A stretch of DNA of 64,000 bases. Origin: Paraburkholderia solisilvae. Lineage in GTDB: Bacteria > Pseudomonadota > Gammaproteobacteria > Burkholderiales > Burkholderiaceae. The stretch is taken from NCBI RefSeq assembly GCF_902859875.1, contig NZ_CADIKF010000006.1, positions 1-64,000 on the forward strand. The letters run 5' to 3'. Positions 45,009 to 54,400 of this stretch are shown here, piece after piece (the stretch's first letter is position 1; each line of letters starts with the position of its first letter). Position numbers and translations under genes: made by a program. The notes under the pieces were generated by a model. It saw only the letters and a program-made list of their open reading frames with translations, did not search any database and was not told the DNA's origin.

Positions 45009-47447
45009 GTGAGCAATCTGATCATTCGCAAGGCCGCCGTGCTCGGCGCCGGCGTGATGGGCGCGCAGATCGCCGCGCACCTCGTGAACGCGAAGGTGCC
45101 GGTGCTGCTATTCGATTTGCCGGCTAAGGAAGGGCCGAAGAACGGCATCGTGCTGAAGGCGATCGACAACCTGAAGAAGCTGTCGCCGGCGCCGTTCGGC
45201 GTGAAGGACGACGCGCAGTACATTCAGCCCGCGAACTACGACGACGATATCGCGAAGCTCGCCGAATGCGACCTCGTGATCGAGGCGATCGCCGAGCGGA
45301 TGGACTGGAAGCACGACCTGTACAAAAAGGTGTCGCCGCATCTCGCGCCGCACGCGATCTTCGCATCGAACACGTCGGGCCTGTCGATCACCGAACTGTC
45401 GCAGGGCTTTTCCGACGAGCTGAAAGCGCGTTTCTGCGGCGTGCACTTCTTCAATCCGCCGCGCTACATGCATCTGGCCGAACTGATCCCGACCGCGCAT
45501 ACGCAGCCCGCGATTCTCGATCAGCTCGAAACCTTCATGACCAGCGTGGCCGGCAAGGGCGTCGTGCGCGCGAAGGACACACCGAACTTCATCGCAAACC
45601 GCGTCGGCATCTTCTCGATTCTCGCGACCATCGCCGAAGCGGCGAAGTTCGGCCTGCGCTTCGACGAGGTCGACGATCTGACCGGCAGCCGCCTCGGCCG
45701 CGCGAAGTCGGCCACCTTCCGCACTGCGGACGTGGTCGGCCTCGACACGATGGCGCACGTGATCAAAACGATGCAGGACAAGCTCGCGGACGATCCGTTC
45801 TTTCCGGTCTACGAGACGCCCGCGGTGCTTGCCGAACTGGTGAAGAAGGGCGCGCTCGGGCAGAAGAGCGGCGCGGGCTTCTATCGCAAGGACGGCAAGA
45901 CGATCAAGGTGCTCGACCCGCAGGCCGGCGATTACGTCGAAAGCGGCGCGAAGGCGGATGATCTGATCGGCCGCATTCTGAAGCGGCCGGCGGCCGAGCG
46001 CCTGAGGCTGTTGCGCGAATCGGACCACAAGCAGGCGCAGTTCCTGTGGGCGATCTTCCGCGACGTATTCCACTACATCGCCGTGCATCTCGAATCGATC
46101 GCGGACAACGCGCGCGATCTCGACTTCGCGTTGCGCTGGGGCTTCGGCTGGAACGAAGGGCCGTTCGAGGGCTGGCAGAGCGCCGGCTGGAAGCAGGTCG
46201 CCGAATGGGTGCGCGACGATATCGCCGCCGGCCGCGCGCTGTCGAACGCGCCGCTGCCCGCGTGGGTATTCGACGGCGCGGTCGCGGAGAAGGGCGGCGT
46301 GCATACGGCGCAGGGCTCGTGGTCGCCTGCGGCGAAGCGCTTTGTGCCGCGCTCGTCGCTGCCGGTCTACGACCGGCAGGTGTTCCGTGCGCCGCTCGTC
46401 GGCGAGACCGGCGGCGACCCGCGCACCTATGGCAGGACGCTGTTCGAAAACGACAGCCTGCGCGCATGGGTCGACGACCGCGCGGGCGAAGACGATGTCG
46501 TCATTGTGTCGTACAGGAGCAAGATGAACACGATGGGGCCGGCCGTGCTCGACAGCCTCGTGCAGGCAATCGAACTTGCCGAGAAAGACTACAAGGCCGT
46601 CGTGATCTGGCAGCCGACGTCGCTGAAGCTCGGCACGCCGGGCGGCCCGTTCTCCGCCGGCGCGAATCTCGAAGAGGCGCTGCCCGCGTTCATGAAGGGC
46701 GGCGCGAAAGGCATCGAACCGTTCGTGCAGAAGTTCCAGCAGACCATGCTGCGCGTGAAATACGCGAGCGTGCCGGTCGTCACCGCAGTGTCGGGCATCG
46801 CGCTCGGCGGCGGCTGCGAGCTGATGCTGCAAAGCGCGAAGCGCGTCGCGCACGTCGAAAGCTATATCGGTCTCGTCGAAGTCGGCGTCGGCCTCGTGCC
46901 GGCGGGCGGCGGCCTGAAAGAGGCCGCGCTGCGCGCGGCCGAAGCCGCGAGCCTGACCGGCGCGAGCGGCAGCGATCTGCTGAAGTTCCTGCAGAAGCCG
47001 TTCGAGTACGCCGCGACCGCGAAGGTCTCCGGCTCCGCGCTCGAAGCGCGCGCGATGGGCTATCTGAAACCGACCGACACGATCGTCTTCAACGTGTTCG
47101 AATTGCTCGAGGTCGCGAAGCTGGAAGCGCGCGCGCTGGCCGACGCCGGCTACCGTCCGCCGCTGCGCGTCACGCAGGTGCCGGTCGCGGGCCGCTCGGC
47201 CATCTCCACTATCAAGGCATCGCTCGTCAATCTGCGCGATGGCCGCTTTATCAGCGAGCACGACTATCTGATCGCAAGCCGCATCGCCGAAGCGATCTGC
47301 GGCGGCGACGTCGAAGCGGGCAGTCTGGTCGACGAGGAATGGCTGCTGACGCTCGAGCGCCGCGCGTTCGTCGAACTGGTCGGCACGCAGAAGACGCAGG
47401 AACGGATCATGGGCATGCTGCAAACCGGCAAGCCGGTGCGCAACTGA
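45009..47447 (+). CDS. 3-hydroxyacyl-CoA dehydrogenase / enoyl-CoA hydratase fusion
   Basis: An 812-residue bifunctional beta-oxidation protein. The dehydrogenase half comes first: NAD loop VLGAGVMGAQIA, then FNPPRYMHLAEL and NFIANRVG, and the HAD C-terminal domain to about 400. The crotonase domain is C-terminal (about 500-750) with GGGCELML and LVEVGVGLVPAGGG, so both hydratase glutamates are kept. This order is the reverse of E. coli FadB and typical of betaproteobacterial copies. I chose GTG 45009 because CGGAGAAACGAC precedes it; an ATG seven codons earlier is the alternative. It partners the thiolase directly downstream. Confidence 0.93.
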   Translation: MSNLIIRKAAVLGAGVMGAQIAAHLVNAKVPVLLFDLPAKEGPKNGIVLKAIDNLKKLSPAPFGVKDDAQYIQPANYDDDIAKLAECDLVIEAIAERMDWKHDLYKKVSPHLAPHAIFASNTSGLSITELSQGFSDELKARFCGVHFFNPPRYMHLAELIPTAHTQPAILDQLETFMTSVAGKGVVRAKDTPNFIANRVGIFSILATIAEAAKFGLRFDEVDDLTGSRLGRAKSATFRTADVVGLDTMAHVIKTMQDKLADDPFFPVYETPAVLAELVKKGALGQKSGAGFYRKDGKTIKVLDPQAGDYVESGAKADDLIGRILKRPAAERLRLLRESDHKQAQFLWAIFRDVFHYIAVHLESIADNARDLDFALRWGFGWNEGPFEGWQSAGWKQVAEWVRDDIAAGRALSNAPLPAWVFDGAVAEKGGVHTAQGSWSPAAKRFVPRSSLPVYDRQVFRAPLVGETGGDPRTYGRTLFENDSLRAWVDDRAGEDDVVIVSYRSKMNTMGPAVLDSLVQAIELAEKDYKAVVIWQPTSLKLGTPGGPFSAGANLEEALPAFMKGGAKGIEPFVQKFQQTMLRVKYASVPVVTAVSGIALGGGCELMLQSAKRVAHVESYIGLVEVGVGLVPAGGGLKEAALRAAEAASLTGASGSDLLKFLQKPFEYAATAKVSGSALEARAMGYLKPTDTIVFNVFELLEVAKLEARALADAGYRPPLRVTQVPVAGRSAISTIKASLVNLRDGRFISEHDYLIASRIAEAICGGDVEAGSLVDEEWLLTLERRAFVELVGTQKTQERIMGMLQTGKPVRN

Positions 47448-47470
47448 GCGGCGAACCAAGGAGCGAGAAC

Positions 47471-48673
47471 ATGAGCAACAAGCAATTGCAGGACGCCTAT
47501 ATCGTCGCCGCGGCGCGCACGCCGATCGGCAAGGCGCCGCGCGGGCTATTCAGGAACACGCGCCCCGACGAGCTGCTGGTGCACGCGATCCGCTCGGCGG
47601 TCGCTCAGGTGCCGGGGCTCGATACGGGCGTGATCGAGGATGCGATCGTCGGCTGCGCGATTCCGGAAGCCGAACAGGGGTTGAACGTCGCGCGTATGGC
47701 GGCGCTGCTGTCGGGGCTGCCGAACACGGTCGGCGGCGTGACCGTCAACCGCTTCTGCGCGTCGGGCCTCACCGCGCTCGCGATGGCGGCGGACCGCATT
47801 CGCGTCGGCGAATCGGACGCGATGATCGCGGGCGGCTGCGAATCGATGACGATGGTGCCGATGATGGGCAACAAGCCGTCGCTGTCGCCGCATATCTTCG
47901 ATCGCGGCGAGGACGTCGGCATTGCATACGGCATGGGACTGACCGCGGAGCGCGTTGCCGAGCGCTGGAAGGTGAGCCGCGACGCGCAGGACCAGTTCGC
48001 GCTGCAATCGCATCAACGCGCGCTTGCGGGCCAGCAGGCGGGCGAGTTCAAGGACGAGATCGCGCCGTACACGATTGTCGAGCGTTTCCCGGATCTCGCG
48101 ACCGGCGAGGTGCGCGTGAAGACGCGCGAAGTCTCGCTCGACGAAGGCCCGCGTCCGGATACGTCGCTCGAAGGACTCGCGAAGCTGCGCGCGGTGTTCG
48201 CGAACAAGGGGTCGGTGACGGCCGGCAACAGCTCGCAGACATCCGATGGCGCGGGCGCGCTGATCGTCGTGTCGGAGAAGGTGCTCAAGCAGTTCAATCT
48301 GACGCCGCTCGCACGCTTTGTCAGCTTCGCGGTGCGTGGCGTGCCGCCGGAAATCATGGGCATCGGGCCGAAGGAAGCGATTCCGGCCGCGCTGAAGGCC
48401 GCGGGGCTGAAGCAGGATGACATCGACTGGATCGAGCTGAACGAGGCGTTTGCCGCGCAAGCGCTCGCGGTGATCCAGGACCTCGGGCTCGATCCGGCGA
48501 AGGTGAATCCGATCGGCGGGGCGATCGCGCTCGGGCATCCGCTTGGCGCGACCGGCGCGATCCGCGCGTCGACGGTCGTGCACGCGCTGCGCCGCCGCAA
48601 CCTGAAGTACGGGATGGTGACGATGTGCGTCGGCACCGGCATGGGTGCGGCGGGGATTATTGAGCGGATGTAG
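47471..48673 (+). CDS. fadA: Acetyl-CoA acyltransferase (beta-oxidation thiolase)
   Basis: A 400-residue thiolase that releases acetyl-CoA from 3-ketoacyl-CoA. The active sites are all present: nucleophile Cys in VNRFCASGLTAL (about 93), the His in NEAFAAQALAV and GHPLGATGAI (about 355), and the second Cys in MCVGTGMGAAG. AGGAGCGAGAAC precedes the ATG, and the gene is 23 bases after FadB. It should form the trifunctional complex with that protein. The length is normal for FadA. Confidence 0.95.
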   Translation: MSNKQLQDAYIVAAARTPIGKAPRGLFRNTRPDELLVHAIRSAVAQVPGLDTGVIEDAIVGCAIPEAEQGLNVARMAALLSGLPNTVGGVTVNRFCASGLTALAMAADRIRVGESDAMIAGGCESMTMVPMMGNKPSLSPHIFDRGEDVGIAYGMGLTAERVAERWKVSRDAQDQFALQSHQRALAGQQAGEFKDEIAPYTIVERFPDLATGEVRVKTREVSLDEGPRPDTSLEGLAKLRAVFANKGSVTAGNSSQTSDGAGALIVVSEKVLKQFNLTPLARFVSFAVRGVPPEIMGIGPKEAIPAALKAAGLKQDDIDWIELNEAFAAQALAVIQDLGLDPAKVNPIGGAIALGHPLGATGAIRASTVVHALRRRNLKYGMVTMCVGTGMGAAGIIERM

Positions 48674-48756
48674 GGAATCAGGCAACGCGCCGCACGGGTA
48701 CGACCAGCGGCGCGGGGCGCTAACACGAACCAGCGCGTACTGACGCGAACTGGCGT

Positions 48757-48903
48757 GGCACGAAACCGGAGCAGGCGCTAAAGCGCCCATTCCCACCAAC
48801 TCGCCGCACAAGTCCGGATAGGCGCTGAAGCACTAACCCGGCCTAACGCGGCACGAAACCGGACAGGTGCCAAAGCGCCACGCCGGCCAACTCGCCGCAC
48901 AAG
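48757..48903 (+). repeat. Imperfect direct duplication, about 55 bases
   Basis: Segments 48757-48812 and 48850-48903 both start GGCACGAAACCGGA, share CAAAGCGCC or TAAAGCGCC in the middle and end CAACTCGCCGCACAAG. The second copy ends just before the isomerase ribosome site, so it may be an old duplication of a leader. Confidence 0.8.
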
Positions 48904-48911
48904 GAAACGCC

Positions 48912-49676
48912 ATGGACATTCTGGTCGAACGCGCCGGTGGCGTGATGACAATCACGCTCAACCGGCCCGGCAGAAAGAACGCGATCACCGCTGTGATGTA
49001 CCAGGCGATGGCCGACGCGCTCGTCGAAGCGCAAGCGGACGACACCGTGCGCGCGATCCTCTTGCGCGGCAGCGCGGGCGTCTTCAGCGCCGGCAACGAT
49101 CTCGAAGACTTTCTGAAAACGCCGCCGGTCGGCGACGATGCGCCGGTGTTTCGCTTCCTGCGCGCGATCAGCTGCGCGGAAAAGCCGCTCGTCGCCGCGG
49201 TGCAGGGCGCGGCGGTCGGCATCGGCACGACAATGCTGCTGCATTGCGATCTCGTCTATGCGGCCGATACTGCAATCTTCGCGTTGCCGTTCACGCAGCT
49301 CGGGTTGTGCCCGGAAGCGGCCTCATCGTTGCTGCTGCAACGGGTCGCGGGCTATCAGGCCGCCGCCGAGAAGCTGTTGCTCGGCGAGGCGTTCGATGCA
49401 AACGAGGCGCACCGGATGGGCTTGGTGAACCGCGTGCTGCCGGCCGCCGAGGTGGATTCATTCGCGTTGCAGCAAGCACAGAAGCTCGCTGCGCTGCCGC
49501 CTTCGTCGCTGCGCGTCACGAAAGCGCTGATGAAGCGCGCCAGCCAGCATGAAGTGCAGACGCAAATGACCGACGAGGTGGTCCACTTCGCGAAGATGCT
49601 GCTCGCGCCGGCGGCGCGCGAAGCGTTCAATGCGTTCTTCGAGAAGCGCAAGCCGGACTTTCGGTCGGTTTCGTAG
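48912..49676 (+). CDS. Delta3,Delta2-enoyl-CoA isomerase-like crotonase
   Basis: A 254-residue crotonase-fold protein, last of the beta-oxidation operon. Aligning by eye with rat enoyl-CoA hydratase, the two catalytic glutamates are replaced: the GGGCE Glu by Thr (GIGTTMLLHCD) and the PE Glu by Phe (FALPFTQLG). Instead it has LGLCPEAASS, closely matching the LGQSPEGCSS of the eukaryotic enoyl-CoA isomerase ECI2, whose Glu moves the double bond. It should therefore shift 3-enoyl-CoA to 2-enoyl-CoA so unsaturated fatty acids enter the cycle, rather than hydrate. AAGGAAACGCC precedes the ATG. Confidence 0.82.
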   Translation: MDILVERAGGVMTITLNRPGRKNAITAVMYQAMADALVEAQADDTVRAILLRGSAGVFSAGNDLEDFLKTPPVGDDAPVFRFLRAISCAEKPLVAAVQGAAVGIGTTMLLHCDLVYAADTAIFALPFTQLGLCPEAASSLLLQRVAGYQAAAEKLLLGEAFDANEAHRMGLVNRVLPAAEVDSFALQQAQKLAALPPSSLRVTKALMKRASQHEVQTQMTDEVVHFAKMLLAPAAREAFNAFFEKRKPDFRSVS

Positions 49677-49745
49677 CCAGCTTTCGCGTGTCGCGCACGT
49701 CTCGCGCTACCCGCGCGTGACGTGCGCCGCCAGCGCGGCGATCGG

Positions 49746-50582
49746 TCACACCGTGCCGTAATCGACGAAGCTGTTTTCGCGGCAAAAGCTGACGAGCCGT
49801 ATGCCGGCTTGCCGCGCGATCGCAATCGCCAGCGACGACGGCGCGGAGATCGTCGCAACCATCGGCACGCCGACGCGCGCCGACTTGCGCACCAGCTCGT
49901 AACTCGCGCGGCTCGACAGGAATACGAAGCCCTCCCTGGTATCGGCGCGCTCGAGCACGAGCTGGCCGATCAGCTTGTCGAGCGCGTTATGGCGGCCGAC
50001 ATCTTCGAACGCATGGCGGATCGCGCCGGACGCATCACACCACGCGGCCGCATGCAGGCCGCCGCTCAGGCGCGTCAATGCCTGATGCGCGGGCAGTTCG
50101 CGCGCCGCGCGGGCGATCGCATCGGGCGCGAGGCGCTGCAAAAAGCCGGTATCGGGCACCCGCTCCGGCTGCAAATCGAGCAGGTCGATGCTTTCGATGC
50201 CGCATACGCCGCAGCCGGTCCGGCCCGCCAGCGCGCGGCGCCGCTCCTTCAACGCGACGAATGCCTGCTGCACGACAGTCAGCTGCACTTCCGCATACGG
50301 CAAGGGGCTGTCCGCGTTGCCGTTTTCGTGCAGTTCGACCTCGATGTCCTGAATGTCGGCGTTGCGATCGACGATGCCTTCCGACACCGCAAACCCGACC
50401 GCGAAGGCTTCCAGATCGCGCGGCGTGCACATCATCACCGCATGCGAAATGCCGTTGAACACGAGCGCGACCGGCCACTCCTGGCCGACGTGGTCGTCGA
50501 CATCGTCGATCGTGCCGTTGCGGTGCCGGTGCACCGGCTGTTCGATCGTGCCGGGCTGTCCGGCGGTTTCCAGTGGGTTCAA
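49746..50582 (-). CDS. fdhD: Formate dehydrogenase sulfurtransferase
   Basis: A 278-residue accessory protein that passes sulfur to the molybdenum cofactor of formate dehydrogenases. The Cys loop is visible as GRTGCGVCGIES (CxxC near residue 128). Further markers are FAVGFAVSEGI, SGGLHAAAW, AFEDVGRHNALDKLIG and SRASYELVRKS. There is no ATG in a sensible place; TTG at 50582 with GAGGAG six bases upstream is the best start, and a longer TTG start at 50714 is weaker. It serves molybdenum enzymes, not the metal-free dehydrogenase at 21050, so a separate Mo-FDH should exist elsewhere. It diverges from the nitrate-reductase-associated gene. Confidence 0.92.
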   Translation of the reverse strand: MNPLETAGQPGTIEQPVHRHRNGTIDDVDDHVGQEWPVALVFNGISHAVMMCTPRDLEAFAVGFAVSEGIVDRNADIQDIEVELHENGNADSPLPYAEVQLTVVQQAFVALKERRRALAGRTGCGVCGIESIDLLDLQPERVPDTGFLQRLAPDAIARAARELPAHQALTRLSGGLHAAAWCDASGAIRHAFEDVGRHNALDKLIGQLVLERADTREGFVFLSSRASYELVRKSARVGVPMVATISAPSSLAIAIARQAGIRLVSFCRENSFVDYGTV

Positions 50583-50818
50583 GCGTGGCTCCTCGTGGCT
50601 GGCTGATGCGGCGCTGCTGGCGGTTTGCTGCCAGTCCGCCAGCGGACTGCAATGGGCGCCCGGTGGGCCACCCAATCTCTGGCCTGCAGCCAATAAGGTT
50701 CTAAAATACCTCAAGCGAGCCCGGCCTGCGCGGCGTGCATCAGCCGATGCGGCGCCGTGCAGGCGCCATCCGCCGTTTGCGATCCGTCACTTCCGGCCCC
50801 CACCTCCGAGGATCCGCC

Positions 50819-51295
50819 ATGGGACTGAACGAAGCGCCCCAGCTGTTTCACTTCGAAGTCGAGTCTTCGGAGAATCTCACCTTCATCCCGATGTGCGTGC
50901 GTTTCAATCTCGATCGTTTCGGGCTGCGCATTTCGCTGCCGCAATGGCAGATGCTGCCGCACGAAGACCGCGCGCTGCTCGCGCGCTTTCCGGTCGACGA
51001 GGACACCGCGATCGAACCGAACTTCGATCATGCGCTGTACGAAATGCTGCGCACGCATGCGAACGTCGAACCCGACTGGTTCACGCCGGAAGACGCGCCC
51101 GCGTGGCGCGATACCGGCACGGTGCCGGACGGCGTCCTGCACCAGGCAAACGTTGCACAGGTGGCGGCGCCGAACCTCGAACAATGGGCGCAACTCGAGC
51201 CGTTCAAGCGTTACGTGCTCGCGAAGCTGTCGCGCAAGCCGGAAGGGAATCATGATTTCGTGCCGGCAATGAAGGAATTCGGCCTCGCCCGCTGA
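50819..51295 (+). CDS. Nitrate reductase associated protein
   Basis: A 158-residue protein matching the small family named nitrate-reductase-associated, found near nitrate assimilation genes in cyanobacteria and proteobacteria. Characteristic pieces are LFHFEVESSENLTFIPMCVRFNLDRFGLRISLPQWQML and the C-terminal EQWAQLEPFKRYVLAKLSRKPEGNHDF. No catalytic motif or cofactor site is visible. Its role is unknown. The divergent fdhD is a molybdoenzyme assembly gene, which fits a role in molybdoenzyme maturation or regulation. CCGAGGATCCGCC precedes the ATG. Confidence 0.8.
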   Translation: MGLNEAPQLFHFEVESSENLTFIPMCVRFNLDRFGLRISLPQWQMLPHEDRALLARFPVDEDTAIEPNFDHALYEMLRTHANVEPDWFTPEDAPAWRDTGTVPDGVLHQANVAQVAAPNLEQWAQLEPFKRYVLAKLSRKPEGNHDFVPAMKEFGLAR

Positions 51296-51493
51296 ATTTC
51301 CCGCATTATTTCTGCTTTTTTTGTTGTCCTACCCTCAATCCATTCCGATCACTGCCGTTATCCATGGGTTGGCGCGCGAAGGTGCCCGATCAGGCGCGGC
51401 AACGCACGCCGCATCGATGCGCCCGCCTGCCGCGAAAAACGAACGACCTTGGCCGACGCGCGCCGCCCGCAGGACGAACGACCTTCGGAACCC

Positions 51494-54400
51494 ATGAATT
51501 CATTTCTCTCGAAGCGGTTGTTGATCAACGTCGCGATCGTTGCCGCGGCGGTCGGCGGCAATGCATTCATCGCGTATACGCAGATCTGCGCGCAGCGCGA
51601 CCTCGATGCACGTACGATCCGCTCGACCAGCATCCGGCAGAACCTCGACGCGTATCGCGCGCAGATCGAAGACAGCCTCGCGCTGCTCGGGCACTACCAG
51701 ACCGCCGGTGTGCCGGTGCCGGACGGCGCGGCGCGCGCGATGACCGCGTCAATGACGCGCCTCGAAGAGACGCTGCGCACGCAGCTGGCCGACGACCCGC
51801 CGATGCTCGCGATGTTCGGCACGCTCACCGCGGACAGCGAAGTCCTGCAGAAAAGCATCGCAGAGGCGCTGACCCGCGCGCGCGAAGCTGCGCCGGCCAG
51901 CGCGCCGACCATCACGCCGGACCGCGCGCCGGACCGCGCGCCGGACCCGCTTGCGGACCGGGTATCGGATAACCTGGTATCGGACAGTCAGCACGCATGG
52001 GCGGCAGCCGCCTACACGCGTCTGGGCATGGATGTCGACCGGCTCGAGTCCGGCCTTGCGTCGTTGCGGCGGCGCGAAGATGTCGCGCTCGAAGCCAAGC
52101 TCGCCGAATCGACCCGCGACACGCAGCGCGCGACGCTGCTGCTCGTCGTCACGATGCTGGCCGGCAGCGCGCTGCTCATCTACACGTTCGGTGCGCGCGA
52201 AAGCAAGGAGCGCGAACGGCTGCGCGTCGCGCGGGCGCTGCGGCGCCATGACGAGCGCTTTCGCGGCATGTTCGACGAGCACCCGGTGCCGATGTACATC
52301 TTCGATCGCGAATCGCTGCGTTTTCTCGCGGTGAACGCGGCGGCAGTCCATCAATACGGCTACACGGAAGAGGAGTTTCTCGAGATGACGATTCGCGCGA
52401 TCCGCCCGTCGTCGGAGATCGCGCGTCTCGAAACGCATCTGCAGCGCAGCGACGCCGCGCCGCGCACCGGCCGCACCGTCGCGGGCATCTGGCATCACCG
52501 GCGCAAGGACGGCTCGCTGATCAGCGCGGATATTTCGTATCACCCGCTCACGTTTATGAGCCGCTCGGCGATGTTCGTGCTCGCTGCGGATGTGACCGAC
52601 CAGATCAATGCGGAGGCCGAAGCGCAGCGCTCGAACCAGATGCTCGAAACGGTGATCGACAACATCCCGCAGCGCGTGTTCTGGAAGGATCGCGAGTCCC
52701 GTTATCTGGGCTGCAACATGGCGTTCGCGCGCGATGCCGGCCTCGCGTACCCGGAGCAGGTGGTCGGCAAGAGCGACGACGATCTGCCGTGGCGCGAATT
52801 CGCCGACGACGTGCGCAAGCACGACGCCGAAGTGATCGAATCCGGCGTGCCGAAGATGAACTACGAATTCGATCTGGTGATCGACGGCCAGTACCGCACG
52901 ACGGTGAGCAGCAAGCTGCCGTTCACCGATAGCGACGGCCGCGTGATCGGCGTGCTCGGCTCGTACACCGATATCACCCAGCGCAAGCGCGCCGATCTCG
53001 CGCTGCGGCTGCAAAGCCGCGCGCTCGACGCGAGCGTGAACGCGATTCTGATCACCGGGCCGGCGGAAGGCGGCAACGTGATCGAGTATGTGAATCCCGC
53101 GTTCAAGCGCATCACCGGCTACGATCCGGCCGAAGTGATCGGCCAGGATTGCCGGCTGCTGCAGCGCGACGACCGCGATCAGGAAGGTGTCGCGGCGATT
53201 CGCCAGGCGCTCGCGGCGAACCGCGAGGTGAGCGCGGTGCTGCGCAATTACCGCAAGGACGGCGCGCTGTTCTGGAATCAGCTGTATGTCGCGCCGGTGC
53301 CGAACCCGGACGGCGAAACGACGCATCACATCGGCGTGATCAACGACGTGACCGCGCTGATCCGCTATCAGGAGCAGCTCGAGTATCAGGCGAACTACGA
53401 CGGCCTCACGCGTCTGCCGAACCGCAATCTGCTGCGCGACCGGCTGCAGCATGCGCTGGTCGTCGCGCAGCGGCATCAGAACGGTGTCGCGGTGGTGTTT
53501 ATCGATCTCGACGGCTTCAAGAACGTCAACGACAGCCTCGGGCACAGCGTCGGCGACCGGCTGCTCGCGGTCGTGGCGGACCGGCTCGCGCGGTGCGCGC
53601 GCGCAACCGACACCGTCGCGCGGCATGGCGGCGACGAGTTCGTCGTGGTGCTGTCCGATACGTCGGACGAACAGTCGCTGATCGCATGGATGGAGCGCGT
53701 GCGGGCGAGCATCTCGGAGCCGGTATGGCTCGACGGCACCGAACTGTACGTGGGCTGCAGCATGGGTGCGAGCCTCTTCCCGCAGGACGGCGACGACGCC
53801 GAAACGCTGATGAAGAAGGCCGACCTCGCGATGTACCGCGCAAAGGACATGGGCCGCAACACGTTCCAGTTCTATCAGCCGGAGATGAACGCGAGCGCGG
53901 GCGCGCGGATGAACCTCGAACGGCGGCTGCGCCGCGCGCTGCGCGATAACGAATTCCTGCTGCATTACCAGCCGCAGGTGGATATCAACAGCGGGCAGAT
54001 TGTCGGAGTCGAGGCGCTGATCCGCTGGCGCGACCCGGAGGTCGGCCTCGTGCCGCCGTCGTCGTTTATTCCGGTCGCGGAGGAAAGCGGGCTGATCGGG
54101 CCGCTGTCCGAGTGGGTGCTGCGCGAAGCGTGCCGGCAGAACAAGGCGTGGCAGGACGAGGGCCTGCCGCCCGCGCGGGTGTCGGTGAACCTGTCCGCGC
54201 GGCATTTCCAGCAGCGCAATGTGGCGAAACTCGTCAAGCAGGTGCTCGCGGAAACCGGGCTCGCGCCGCAGTATCTCGAGCTCGAGCTGACCGAGAGCAC
54301 GATCATGCGCAATGCCGAAGAAGCGGTGACGATGCTGAACGAACTGCACGCGCTCGGCATCGGCCTTGCGATCGATGACTTCGGCACCGGCTATTCGAGC

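Noticed and set aside
45108..47459. Minus-strand frame of 783 codons opposite the FadB-like gene
   Set aside because: Antisense shadow of a recognisable two-domain enzyme; composition is not protein-like.
46046..47470. Upstream extension of fadA inside the FadB-like gene
   Set aside because: It is a different frame of the FadB-like coding region that happens to run into fadA; the fadA ribosome site is just before 47471.
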